NCBI GenBank assembly: GCA_930367205.1
Contig: OV884011.1
Span: forward strand, 40,995,754 to 41,059,753
Origin: Acanthosoma haemorrhoidale
Lineage: Eukaryota; Arthropoda; Insecta; Hemiptera; Acanthosomatidae
Direction: 5' to 3'
Length of the DNA stretch: 64,000 nucleotides
The position numbers were made by a program, and so were the translations under genes. Below are positions 13,051 to 22,264 of this stretch, piece by piece. Each line of letters starts with the position of its first letter. The stretch's first letter is position 1. The notes beneath the pieces were generated by a model. It was not told the origin of the DNA and did not search any database. It worked only from the letters and a program-made list of their open reading frames with translations.

Positions 13051-13303
13051 TTTTTGTTGATTACCAGATATTATAGCCATGAACCTTTGGCTGCATAAAT
13101 CGACTAGGGCAGTTACCCATTTCGGTCCACAACCTAGTTCTTGACGCTGGTAGTTTGTCAGAAACTTTAGCCTAGGATCTAGGTACTCACAATTAATATT
13201 TTCCGAAGAGTCCTCGGATTTTGTGGGGGCCGCTCTCGATGTGGAGGGGGCAGCTCTCGACGTGGAGGGGGCAGCTCTCGACGTGGTGGTGTGAGGCGTT
13301 TCT

Positions 13304-14270
13304 TCATCTCTGACCTGAAATAGCTTGAAAAGCGGGTTCAGCCAGGGGTTGACAGATGGCGGTGGAGCAGGTCTCAGGTGTAGTTCGTCTGGGCGTTGCC
13401 TCTACTGCCGGGACTGCACTCTGTCGTGAACTGGCCTCACTCTGGCTAGGAGCTGCTTTCTCTTCTCGCAGCCTCTGTAGGAGGCGGGATGTGCCTCGCC
13501 GCAGTTCGAACACTATAGCGTCTCCGTTCCTGGGGCACAGCGCCACCTTGTGAGGTCCTGCACATCTCACACATTTAGTTTTCGTGTCGCAGTGGTTCTT
13601 TGTGTGGCCGAACTCTTGACATCTGTAGCATTGAAAGGCGCCTCTCTGCTTCTTGAACGTCACTACACGAACTATGACGTGGTTGATGGTACTTACTTTT
13701 TTCATGGCGTTCAGGGTGACGCTCGCATTAGCTGTTACTTGGACTGGCGAAATATCTTCTTTTCGTCCTGTTGGGTCAATTTTTCGGAGTCTTCTCACAT
13801 CAACGACTCTTGGTAAAGCATCCACTATCGTAGTTCTAATTTCTTCAATGTCCTCCTGAACATCCAAGCCAAGAATAAGATATTGTTTATTATTGGTGCC
13901 GCCTCTCGGGGCGAAAGAGTGGAATTCCTTTCCACCGGCCTGGAGCAGTTTCAAAATTTTCGTTTCCCTCCTTCGTCTTCCTGAGGGCGAATTTGGTTAT
14001 GTTTGCTCCTTTGAGCATCTGAGTCAAATTTGTTGTTGTTTCACCGGAAACGACAACAGGCAGCGGCTTCTTTGGTGCCTGAGTCACAGGATTAGGGCTT
14101 TCCGGTGACTCAGTGGCCAAAGCCTGGAATTTATTTCCAACCTTTGTTGGATTTTTCGCCTTAGTGGGCCTTTGTACAGTGATTTTCGGAAAGGAGAAAT
14201 CCTCTTCACTTTCCGAATCCTGTGTCGGTGAAGCCGACCGCTTCCGCGAAACGTCCGTCTCCATTTCCAT
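13304..14270 (-). pseudogene. LINE ORF1: gag-like nucleic-acid-binding protein, frameshifted
   Basis: Jockey-type ORF1 protein, which packages element RNA. The N-terminal part (14270-13890) starts with a Met after a ~200-bp leader and is Ser/Lys/Pro-rich. A frame change near 13900-13950 leads into 13954-13304. That part contains the pre-knuckle domain (region GLDVQEDIEEIRTTIVDALP) and two CCHC knuckles, CYRCQEFGHTKNHC and CVRCAGPHKVALC. A Pro/Ala/Ser-rich tail ends about 250 bp before ORF2. One frame break separates the halves. Confidence 0.8.
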
Positions 14271-14479
14271 AGTTAAGTCCGAATAAACGAGTTCAATACA
14301 ACAAAATATTTTAATGTGGTGCCGTCCCCATGCACAAAAACACCTATACTAAAAACACTGACAAAATACGAAAAAATACACCTTGGCCACACCTCACAAA
14401 GCAAGATGGTGGCAGAAGATGATGGCGGGAAACAATGGCAGCAGACGATGTGTTCACTTCGGCTGCTGGCACTCAACTC

Positions 14480-14490
14480 TTAAAATGCTT
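14480..14490. repeat. Target-site duplication of the LINE (left partner at 10145-10155)
   Basis: TTAAAATGCTT, identical to 10145-10155. Confidence 0.85.
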
Positions 14491-14899
14491 GATTCAAGCA
14501 AAATATATTAAAAATTCCTCCTGTTTTTACATCCATTATTATACACGAACATACATACATTATACAAGAATTTATATAATCTAAGTTAAGGTGGGAGATA
14601 AATTTCATTAGATCTAAACCCAACTATTTTATGTTGGTAATTATTTACCTTGAATGATCTTAAGATATTATATTAAGAGTATATTCAGTTAGCTAATTGT
14701 ACATAAAATTCTTTGACTATAGCCCTTTTTATGCATTGCAGCGCTTTCTGTTGAGTGATCAGCAAACTAACTAGCATGGACAGGCTCCAGTCTTAGCTAT
14801 CAGAAAATTTTGACTTATTACCAGGTATTTAGGATCCCCCTCACTTAGGATAGCAAATCTCCTAACCACCCCACAGAATAGGCTGCACTGAAAAATGTA
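14491..14899. other. Noncoding, AT-rich
   Basis: No reading frame. This stretch lies between the LINE duplication and the Polinton small gene. Before the insertions it may have been an intron or flank of the transporter relic, but nothing in it shows this. Confidence 0.5.
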
Positions 14900-15199
14900 G
14901 TTCTAGAGTTCAGCCATCTTGGTTATCAAGTCCAGTGAGTCGTTGATTTTCTTAACTTCTCTACAAAGCTTTGCCACATCATTTTTGTTGCAACATGCCG
15001 AAGGTGTATTCAGCTGAAGGGTTGATGGACTCTGGTTAAACATTGCGAAACAAAGAACAACCTGTTCAATTTTCATGATCCTGTTCCTCCCTCTCTTGGA
15101 AAATATGCAATTTACATTTTTACATCCTACTCGGTCTTCGACATCCACTTTCTTGGGCCTGCTTTGCAAAAGAGACAACATCCTTGGAACTTGATCGAC
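14900..15199 (-). pseudogene. Polinton-associated small protein, 3' part, split by errantivirus B
   Basis: The minus strand encodes 92 codons including PKKVDVEDRVGCKNVNC, KRGRNRIMKIEQVV and REVKKINDSLDLITKMAEL. It continues the reading frame at 20548-20913: the errantivirus B insertion sits exactly between them at a GAC. The uninterrupted order of the two halves is seen in the second copy at 29270-29860. Such small proteins, with a TVxMDxEEW segment in the first half and a transcription-cofactor-like middle, accompany insect Polintons as I recall. No function is known to me. Confidence 0.65.
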
Positions 15200-15571
15200 A
15201 GTTATGTAATATGTATAATCATATCATTAACAAATGATACGTTTATCAATAACATGCTAATAGCTGTATCTCTTAACTTATCAGCTCTATTGTAAATTAT
15301 CAATAACTTATTTTCCTTCCCACGACCTTTTATTAATATCTATAATATTATCATTACCATTATCCTTCTGAATATTGTCTCCCACGACCTTTCAGGGATA
15401 TCTGTATTGTTATCATTGCTATTACTATATATATTCTACCCTAGTCTTAAGAACGTTGTAGTTCCTTTCACGTAGCTCTGTAAGCCCTCAGCTGTAACCA
15501 TACTGTACATATTGTGATTTATAAGAAATAAAAGTTTTTTTTAAGAAGTCTTAATTAGCAAAGTTATAATT
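15200..15571 (+). repeat. 5' LTR of errantivirus B
   Basis: 372-bp LTR starting AGTTATG and ending ATAATT. It matches the 3' LTR (20176-20547) in length and differs at about four bases by eye. It has a TATATATATT box at 15426-15435, AATAAA at 15527-15532 and a T-rich stretch after it. It is flanked on the left by GAC (15197-15199), repeated after the 3' LTR. Confidence 0.92.
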
Positions 15572-15589
15572 GGCGCCCGACGAACAAGG
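15571..15589 (+). promoter_or_regulatory. Primer-binding site of errantivirus B
   Basis: TGGCGCCCGACGAACAAGG directly follows the 5' LTR. It has the TGGCGCCC form that pairs with the 3' end of a host tRNA to start minus-strand synthesis. Confidence 0.8.
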
Positions 15590-15853
15590 ACCGGGTTAGA
15601 CTGCATTTAGGGAATCTTGACCGTTCTAGTCATATTCTCCGTCACGACAACAGGGAAGGCTCCGCCACTGGACTAAATAGATACTTCAGCCTGGCAGAAG
15701 AAGCTCTTGCTTGATACGAGAAGACACCGCTCACGAGACTCATTGCAGACACTCTCAGAGTTTTACCCCGACTCATCTTTAAAATTATTATAACGAAGCT
15801 CCAAGAACACCTTATCAGATACTTGAGGTATATTTCATTTATGTATTAATTTT

Positions 15854-17116
15854 ATGGGAAAAACGGGTGATAGGATCAACCAAATACGACACATTACAGA
15901 AATCGAAATCGAAAACACAAACATGACTTACACTATGACTAAAGAAGACTACGGTCATTTGCCTTTTTATAACGGGAATCCCAGTGATTTAATATTCTTT
16001 GTAAATAGCGTGAGAGAAATATACTCAAATGTTTGCGCTACAAATAATAATGCTAGGGATCAGAACCACGTTAGATTATTAACCATAGTAAAATCCAGAC
16101 TTACTGAACAAGCTAGGGATTGTTTATTAACAAATACGTTTAACCACACTGAGGAACTGCTAGAATACCTAACGCAACAATTTAAGGACGCACGGACAGT
16201 AGAACAATTAAAAAAGGAATTAATGCATACTTACCCATATAAAAACGAACATCCTGTGGAATTTATTAATCGCATAGGACGGATAAGATCGCTGATATTT
16301 TCGCGTATACAGATAGATGAAACTGTAGGTGATAAACAAACTTTAATAAAATATCAAGATAGGGAAATAAACGATCACATAATAGGAAATTTACATCCCC
16401 AGTTAGGAGACTTTTTGGCTCACATGGTACTAAAAGATGTAGACAATATAAGAAACGCGATACTAAATGACTGTAGCCACATTATGGAGAGATTATACGG
16501 ACAAAACCCTCATAGAAATAATCAACATTATAACAATAAACCCCCTAGAAGAGACATGAGACCACATTATAGACATAATTTTGAACAGAGACAGTTTAGC
16601 AATTATAAACAAAATGACTACCAAAGACACGAACAGCCTCGATATAACGAAAGATACAATGGTAGGCATAACCAATACGAAAACCAAAACTATTCTGAAA
16701 ACAGACAACAGCACAACAAACCCCAAGCTTGGCATGAAAAACCAAATTGGAGACAGAATGACAAAACCTACAGTAACGTCCCTTCCAGACCATTTAACCC
16801 CCACTCACAAAATACGGTTTCAATGAGAACTGCTAGAACTAACAACGTACATCATTTAGAAGACGAAAAGCAACAATTAAAAAACAGACTCGCTGAATTG
16901 GAAGAAAGATTTGAACATTGTTTTAGACTTAGACAGGCCCGAAGCCAAACCGCCCTTGAGGAACACACATTAAACATTTGTAACGAGCTACCACATTTTA
17001 TAGACTTACATGGACAAAAATGGTTAATTGACACGGGCTCGGAAATAAATTATATAACACCAAGTTCTGTACCCGACGGAACAGAAATATCTTCATTGAC
17101 CAAGCCCCGCGATTAG
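15854..17116 (+). CDS. Errantivirus B Gag fused in frame to the start of protease
   Basis: 420 codons. Residues 1-200 are the Gag capsid-like region (FVNSVREIYSN, YPYKNEHPVEFINRI, REINDHIIGNLHPQL). Residues 210-320 are an N/Q/R/Y-rich basic tail with no zinc knuckle. Then come the conserved MRTARTNNVHHLE segment and a coiled coil. At 16916-16924 the run reads CATTGTTTT where copy C has the TTTTTTA slip site, and here the frame passes straight into the protease active site WLIDTGSEINYI (near residue 395). The frame ends soon after at 17116, inside the protease, and the rest follows in another frame. The start ATG chosen is the first in the frame; an internal Met about 24 codons later is also possible. 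Confidence 0.85.
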   Translation: MGKTGDRINQIRHITEIEIENTNMTYTMTKEDYGHLPFYNGNPSDLIFFVNSVREIYSNVCATNNNARDQNHVRLLTIVKSRLTEQARDCLLTNTFNHTEELLEYLTQQFKDARTVEQLKKELMHTYPYKNEHPVEFINRIGRIRSLIFSRIQIDETVGDKQTLIKYQDREINDHIIGNLHPQLGDFLAHMVLKDVDNIRNAILNDCSHIMERLYGQNPHRNNQHYNNKPPRRDMRPHYRHNFEQRQFSNYKQNDYQRHEQPRYNERYNGRHNQYENQNYSENRQQHNKPQAWHEKPNWRQNDKTYSNVPSRPFNPHSQNTVSMRTARTNNVHHLEDEKQQLKNRLAELEERFEHCFRLRQARSQTALEEHTLNICNELPHFIDLHGQKWLIDTGSEINYITPSSVPDGTEISSLTKPRD

Positions 17117-17118
17117 GA

Positions 17119-17573
17119 TTGTCACATAAATTATTAGTTAAGTTTAAAATATTCGATTTTAGTAACCGTTATAATATGTTGCTTGGTATGAAAACCATGA
17201 AAAAAGTAGGTACGAAAATAAACTTGGACAAAAATGAATTTGTAATTAACGGGAAATTAATTAAAAACGGTGAAAATTTAACTTTAACTAAAGAAAAAGT
17301 TAACAATTACAAAATAGAAATTGATGATAAAATTGAATTAAATATATTGAATAAAAATGAAATAATAAATGTTAAAAGCAACGATTTTAAAAATAATGAA
17401 AATTTTAATGAGAAAAAAGAAGAAACAAAAGAAACCGAAATAAATAATGAAACGAATAATATTGCCAATAACGAGTTAAACATATTAAATAAAGAAGAAA
17501 TAACAGATGTTATACGCGTAAATAATTTGGAAAACATTCAACCTCTAACGAATACCAACAAACCCTAAAAGAC
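17119..17573 (+). pseudogene. Errantivirus B protease C-terminus and pol linker, ending at deletion
   Basis: The frame continues the protease with RYNMLLGMKTMKKVGTKI, matching the ILLGYETMRNL segment of copy C. It runs through an N/K/E-rich linker and reaches the EEITDVIRVNNLE segment that precedes RT in copy C. The next recognisable codons, around 17545 in another frame, correspond to sequence after RNase H. RT and RNase H have therefore been deleted. A frame break separates this part from the integrase. Confidence 0.75.
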
Positions 17574-19052
17574 TTGGAAGACAGCCTTTCACTTCCCCAA
17601 ACACTATTAGAAACAGAAAGCTTAGCAACTCAACATTCTCAAGAAAGTAGCCACAACCAAATATTTATTGTAACAGACAAACCTATCAATATAGAAAAGA
17701 ACCAAATTTTTATTACAAGAGGTAACCATTCTCTAGAACTAGAACGACCCTTTAACAAATTTCGATACAAAATAGAATCAGCATACCCGTGGAAAAACGA
17801 CATCGAAACTAAATTGTTAGAAATAATTAAACCAAATTGTACATATGGCATATACTGTGAACCTAATACAGAAACAGTTAGAACTGACTATGACGAAATG
17901 TTTAATAAAATATTACGAACCGTTGAAGAAAAATTCCCAACAGTTAAAATAAAACGGTACTCCAGTAAACTAATAGACGTACAAGAAGATACGGAACAAC
18001 AAGAACTCATTCAGAATTACCACGTAGGAAAATCTTTCCACCGCGGGATAATGGAAACACACGAAAAACTAAAACGACATTACTACTTGCCCCGCATGAA
18101 AGATGAAATAACTAACTTAATAAATAAATGTGCAACATGTGCTAGAACTAAATATGAACGTAAACCAGTGAAAACTAAATACCAAATAACACCTACCCCG
18201 GAAAGACCATTCGAATATTTAATGATAGATACTTTACATTACGAACAAGCCTTTATAATAACCATTATAGATACATTCTCTAAACGACTTTACGCAGAAA
18301 GAGTTAAAACGTGTAATGCTAGCAATACATTTCAAGTAATAACTAAATATCTAGCGATTTTCCCAACACCTACTCAAATATCAATGGATCAAGGCCGCGA
18401 GTATAACAATAATCTTATCCAAAATTTATTAGGAAGTCTTGGTATTGAATGTCTCTGTACGGTATCAAATAATTCTAACTCCCTAGGAATACTAAATCGA
18501 GCCCATTCTACTTTGATCGAGTTATTAAGAATAATAAAAGAAGAAAATCCGAAAAACGGACCTGAAACGAATTTAAACCTCGCGATAATGACATTCAATG
18601 AAACATTAAATAAAAATTTAAAATTAACACCTAACGAGATAACTTTTGGAAAAATAAAAGACCCTAATAAAGAAGAAACAATTATCAAAGAACAGTTAGT
18701 ACAAAAATACCATGAAAGATTAAAAATAGTACACGAAAAAGCCAAACACGAAATAGAAAAAGAAAAAGAACTCAGGACAAACAAACTAAATAAAAGTCGT
18801 GAAGACCCACCAGACATAGAGGAACGACCATATGTTAAAATTCGTACTAGAACAAAAATTGAAAACAGATATAAACCTGTTAGACAATTCGTTGACAAAA
18901 ATAAGACTATAAGAGTACACACTAACAACATTAGAAGACCAAGAAAGAAAAATAAACCGAAATCTGCTTCTGTTACAAATGATGGGAGAATGGAAATTGA
19001 TCTGGACAGTCTTACTAGTGACCCCCATGACTCTTTCATACCAGATAACTGA
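17574..19052 (+). CDS. Errantivirus B integrase region, catalytic Glu position is Asn
   Basis: 492 codons open. After a pre-integrase spacer comes the HHCC zinc domain (H and H in the NYHVGKSFHRG region, then CATCARTKYER), followed by the catalytic core. Asp lies in MIDTLHYE, Asp in SMDQGREYNNN, and 36 residues later, where the DD35E integrases have Glu, the residue is Asn (codon AAT at 18495-18497, segment LGILNRAHSTL). A long charged C-terminal tail follows. The end overlaps the env start by 74 bp, as in errantiviruses. Integrase would join the DNA copy to the chromosome. The Asn would be expected to abolish normal catalysis unless the family has adapted. Confidence 0.85.
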   Translation: MEDSLSLPQTLLETESLATQHSQESSHNQIFIVTDKPINIEKNQIFITRGNHSLELERPFNKFRYKIESAYPWKNDIETKLLEIIKPNCTYGIYCEPNTETVRTDYDEMFNKILRTVEEKFPTVKIKRYSSKLIDVQEDTEQQELIQNYHVGKSFHRGIMETHEKLKRHYYLPRMKDEITNLINKCATCARTKYERKPVKTKYQITPTPERPFEYLMIDTLHYEQAFIITIIDTFSKRLYAERVKTCNASNTFQVITKYLAIFPTPTQISMDQGREYNNNLIQNLLGSLGIECLCTVSNNSNSLGILNRAHSTLIELLRIIKEENPKNGPETNLNLAIMTFNETLNKNLKLTPNEITFGKIKDPNKEETIIKEQLVQKYHERLKIVHEKAKHEIEKEKELRTNKLNKSREDPPDIEERPYVKIRTRTKIENRYKPVRQFVDKNKTIRVHTNNIRRPRKKNKPKSASVTNDGRMEIDLDSLTSDPHDSFIPDN

Positions 19053-20185
19053 CGTAACGCATGCAGGAGGACTAATTACATACAAATTACCTGACTCTAA
19101 TATTATAAGAAAATATGACACTATTCTACATTACTTACATTTTGATAGTTTAATTCGTGAAATTAATGAAGTTAAGAAAGGCCTCGTAAACTTTTCAGCA
19201 AAAGACTCAATTTACGATTTAACTGTTAAACAAATAGCATATTTAGAGTATAAGGTAAATTCATTAGTAGAATCTAAACATCGTGCCAAAAGAGGTATTA
19301 TAAATGGATTAGGGAGCGCAATCAATTGGCTCACGGGTAATATGGATGCATCGGATAAAGAACAATACAATACATTATATTGTAACTATTCCACTTAAAG
19401 GAAAAGTAATGAAAACAATATATTAATTACCTGTACCATCATTACACGAAAACACCTATGTAACAACTATTATTTCTTATAAACTCATATTATTTTATGC
19501 CAATCAAACCTTTTTAGGTAACTGCACATTTATCAAAAATAATTATTTTTGTAATCAAGTAACCTCTTATAACAATGTATGTATAGCTAAAGCCATTAGA
19601 AATAATATAGATTCATACATGACTGTTGATTTAAGAAACAAAGAACCCTTTATAAAATATATAGAAGATATTGATGTGTATATATCGTTTAAACATAAGA
19701 GTATTAGTTTTAAGCAAAATGTATCCATACCCATCCCCATCCCGCAAATTTCTGTAATTAAGCTAAGCCATAACGAATCTTTTGTAAATATGACTAGTAA
19801 TAAGGACATTAGTATATCACCACTATCATTTTCTCACGAAATACTAACATATCACCACATGAATGTATCTTTTTATGAATTACCATCTTTTATTGTACCA
19901 ACTAATATAAACCTAGAACCTTTAATATGGGATAATTATATAGAAATTCCCAATATAATTCAAATTATTAGTTTAATAATTGTATTTTATCTTTCTTTGT
20001 ATCATGTAAACCTCAAGTACTCTGATCTAAGGACATTCCTTAAAACAAGGCTTCAGCGACCTTCGGCTCCCCTACCAACCGAAGTCATCCCACTACAGAC
20101 AACAGAATTCATCCCTTGGACACAAGTATCTCCACCTCACTATTCTCCCAGGTGCTCGAATCTTATGGGAGGAGGAGTTATGTAA
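18979..20185 (+). pseudogene. Errantivirus B env, internally deleted
   Basis: Envelope glycoprotein remnant of the insect errantivirus type. It starts with a signal-peptide-like hydrophobic segment (TVLLVTPMTLSY). A furin-like RAKR site near residue 105 precedes a glycine-rich hydrophobic segment (GIINGLGSAINWLTG) that looks like a fusion peptide. The first frame ends at 19398. Homology to copy C then resumes after a gap of about 130 codons, with a stop-interrupted stretch and an open segment 19619-20185. That segment contains a transmembrane helix (IISLIIVFYLSLYHV) and a short cytoplasmic tail overlapping the polypurine tract. It cannot make a full envelope protein. Confidence 0.8.
20167..20175 (+). 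promoter_or_regulatory. Polypurine tract of errantivirus B
   Basis: GGGAGGAGG lies immediately before the 3' LTR start AGTTATG and primes plus-strand synthesis. Confidence 0.8.
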
Positions 20186-20547
20186 TATGTACAATCATAT
20201 CATTAACAAATGATACGTTTATCAATAACATGCTAATAGCTGTATCTCTTAACTTATCAGCTCTATTGTAAATTATCAATAACTTAGTTTCCTTCCCACG
20301 ACCTTTTATTAATATCTATAATATTATCATTACCATTATCCTTCTGAATATTGTCTCCCACGACCTTTCAGGGATATCTGTATTGTTATGATTTCTATTA
20401 CTATATATATTCTACCCTAGTCTTAAGAACGTTGTAGTTCCTTTCACGTAGCTCTGTAAGCCCTCAGCTGTAACCATACTGTACATATTGTGATTTATAA
20501 GAAATAAAAGTTTTTTTTAAGAAGTCTTAATTAGCAAAGTTATAATT
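20176..20547 (+). repeat. 3' LTR of errantivirus B
   Basis: 372 bp, the partner of 15200-15571. About four substitutions are visible by eye, roughly 99% identity. It is followed by GAC (20548-20550), the repeat of the 3 bp before the 5' LTR. Confidence 0.92.
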
Positions 20548-20913
20548 GACGATGAATTTCCATTCTTCTGTATCCATATAAACTGTAGTTTTCTTGTCGA
20601 TGACAGCGACAGTGGGCACAAAATCACAAAGACCGACTCGGACTAGTTTACTACTAGTGATGGGGTAATCAGTCACTAGTTCCAATCGTCGTGGACCCTC
20701 CATGTTGCTAGGCTTCAACGAGACTAAAAGATTTAACAGAGAGGTGGGGATAGATGAAGTTTTTCTATTTTTTTTAACTAGTTGATTTATTTTGTTTCTT
20801 TTTATTTCATATAAAACTATTTGGTTTTTTAAATGAGAAAGTTCTTGAATAAAACGTTTAAACCTCTTACACATGTTAGCTGTTTTCCTGTTCTTTTTTA
20901 TTATCAACTTCAT
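20548..20913 (-). pseudogene. Polinton-associated small protein, 5' part
   Basis: The minus strand encodes a Lys/Arg-rich N-terminal segment with a predicted coiled coil (RFIQELSHLKNQIVLYEIKR), then VTDYPITSSKLVRVG, and the hallmark AVIDKKTTVYMDTEEWKFIV. At that point the frame is interrupted by errantivirus B and continues at 15199-14900. Its first codons overlap the end of the BIR frame by 38 bp in a different frame. The two are therefore either neighbouring genes or one protein broken by a frameshift. Function unknown. Confidence 0.6.
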
Positions 20914-21187
20914 CTATAATTATTAATGGTAGCTTCTCTTGTTGTTCCAAGTACTTGATAAACGGACAATATTTAGCCCATTTCTTGTGATCTACAAAAG
21001 GGTCATCATGTACTAACCATTCGTGTAATATTACTCCACAAAAAGGACACCTTGTTCGGTCTGATTTATTCAAATAATGAAATCCTGCTGATGCAAGCTT
21101 AATGGCACTCACTGGTAAAGACCATCCAGCAAATGTAGACAGACGATCATTCTCATACCTCAGGCTCCAACCTGTTCGCTTACACAT
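20876..21187 (-). CDS. BIR-domain (inhibitor-of-apoptosis-like) protein, 103 aa
   Basis: A single BIR domain fills residues 14-85. It has an R/GWSLPVS start, the LASAGFHYLN helix and turn, and zinc ligands in perfect CX2CX16HX6C spacing (CPFCGVILHEWLVHDDPF..H..W...C). BIR domains bind caspases or IAP-binding motifs and block cell death. The start Met gives a complete domain. No RING finger follows; instead the frame ends EQENS and the small Lys-rich Polinton protein begins. Host IAPs usually have two or more BIRs with introns, whereas this is a compact single-BIR frame among Polinton genes. It may be viral or transposon-borne, but a decayed host fragment cannot be excluded. Confidence 0.8.
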   Translation of the reverse strand: MCKRTGWSLRYENDRLSTFAGWSLPVSAIKLASAGFHYLNKSDRTRCPFCGVILHEWLVHDDPFVDHKKWAKYCPFIKYLEQQEKLPLIIIDEVDNKKEQENS

Positions 21188-21287
21188 CTTGAACTAATTG
21201 AAAGAACGAGAGTGATGTCCTGAGATTAAAGACACATTTTCCCCCACCCACATTACTACCATACTACAGCTGACCCCACACCAGACC

Positions 21288-21495
21288 TGCGCTGTTGCCA
21301 CATCTACCATGCATTGTTGTCACATCGACCATCTCTGGGTACTTGACACTCTCAACACCTTCTATTACGTCACAAGGACACACACCCCTATGCGCTGTTG
21401 CCACATCTACAATGAAATGTCGCCACATCGACCATCAATCGGTTCTTGACCCACTCAACACCTCATATCACCTCACAAGAACACCCCCCCTCACC
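21288..21495. repeat. Two-unit ~100-bp tandem duplication
   Basis: Two diverged copies of a ~100-bp unit share the cores gcgctgttgccacatctac, cacatcgaccatc and acttgac..ctcaacacc, with a C-rich end (ccccccctc, then cccccccccg). The stretch 21190-21650 has no reading frame I can support. Confidence 0.65.
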
Positions 21496-21659
21496 CTAAC
21501 ACTACACCCCCCCCCGCCCTAGCAAGGACGGTCAATGACCTAAAGGTCATACGATAACATGCTAAATCACGCCTCAAGGTCATCTCCTTCGTACTCATGC
21601 TCAACCCGCTATTTAGTACTACTTGCCTGGTTACAAAGAGGTCTATTATAAAGGTGGCC

Positions 21660-22160
21660 AGAGGGTTACGTCTCAGAATGAAGGTGAAGGTCTGGGGTAT
21701 ACGACCGTAAACGGCGTTTTTACCAAGATTCTCCCAGCCTTCTTACTTTTGGTGTTATACTACGAAATACGTGCATTTATGTCTCCAGCCTAATACGTGC
21801 ATGCGTTTATCAGGACTGAGTATTCCGGGAGAGGCGCATACGTTATCCTATACAATGCGGTAAGGCAAATGGGTTTCCCCAAATTCACCTTAACTGTCAA
21901 GTGATGGAGCTTGAGATCATTTGTCGTCAGTGGTGAAGCCCCTTCCTTCCAAGTGATGCCATGACGTACATCCATGAGTACTCCACCGTAGGCAGTGACC
22001 CGCTGGATGGCAGTAGAATAGAACTTTATGTGTGGGTAGACATCCTCGTGTCTGTGAGCACAACTATATCGCGTTGATAATGTGCTATTAGCACTTCAGC
22101 CTTCCCTGCATTGGCCTTGAGGCCATCGCAATTAAAATTTATGATAAGGTGACTTTTTAG
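21660..22160 (-). pseudogene. Jockey-type LINE endonuclease fragment
   Basis: The minus strand carries a decayed endonuclease segment closely resembling that of the LINE at 10-14 kb. It has LINFNCDGL near 22140, TDTRMSTHT, and the open piece 21975-21790 with LKLHHLTVKVNLGKPI and ALYRITYAPLPEYS. Both ends are lost and several frame breaks are present. Confidence 0.7.
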
Positions 22161-22264
22161 TTGAGATCTGAAATATTTTCATTGTTTGGGAAAAAAATAT
22201 TCACCATCGCTTTGCTTTCCGTAAGCACCGACTTCAACAGCTATGATTTTGTGATTTCCATCAG

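Larger units (their letters stand above)
10156..14479 (-). mobile_element. Jockey-clade LINE, near full length, minus strand
   Basis: A 4.3-kb non-LTR retrotransposon bounded by an 11-bp target-site duplication. A 20-base A tail (plus-strand T run 10154-10173) marks its 3' end. It has a ~200-bp 5' UTR, ORF1 (gag-like) and ORF2 (endonuclease plus reverse transcriptase). Several frame breaks make it inactive, but the clear duplication and tail point to a moderately recent insertion. It landed in DNA just upstream of the last recognisable transporter exon. Confidence 0.9.
15200..20547 (+). mobile_element. Errantivirus B: young env-bearing Ty3/gypsy provirus lacking RT and RNase H
   Basis: A 5348-bp provirus with near-identical 372-bp LTRs, primer-binding site, gag-protease, integrase, env and polypurine tract. 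It is inserted in the Polinton small gene with a 3-bp GAC duplication (or 4 bp with one change, CGAC/TGAC, if the LTR ends one base earlier). The uninserted site can be read in the second gene copy near 29650. Compared with copy C, roughly 400 codons covering RT and RNase H are missing near 17540, and about 130 codons of env are missing near 19390. It cannot replicate alone and would have needed helper proteins. Confidence 0.9.

Noticed and set aside
18389..19039. 216-codon minus-strand ORF
   Set aside because: Antisense shadow of the errantivirus B integrase; Ser/Phe/Leu-rich with no motif.
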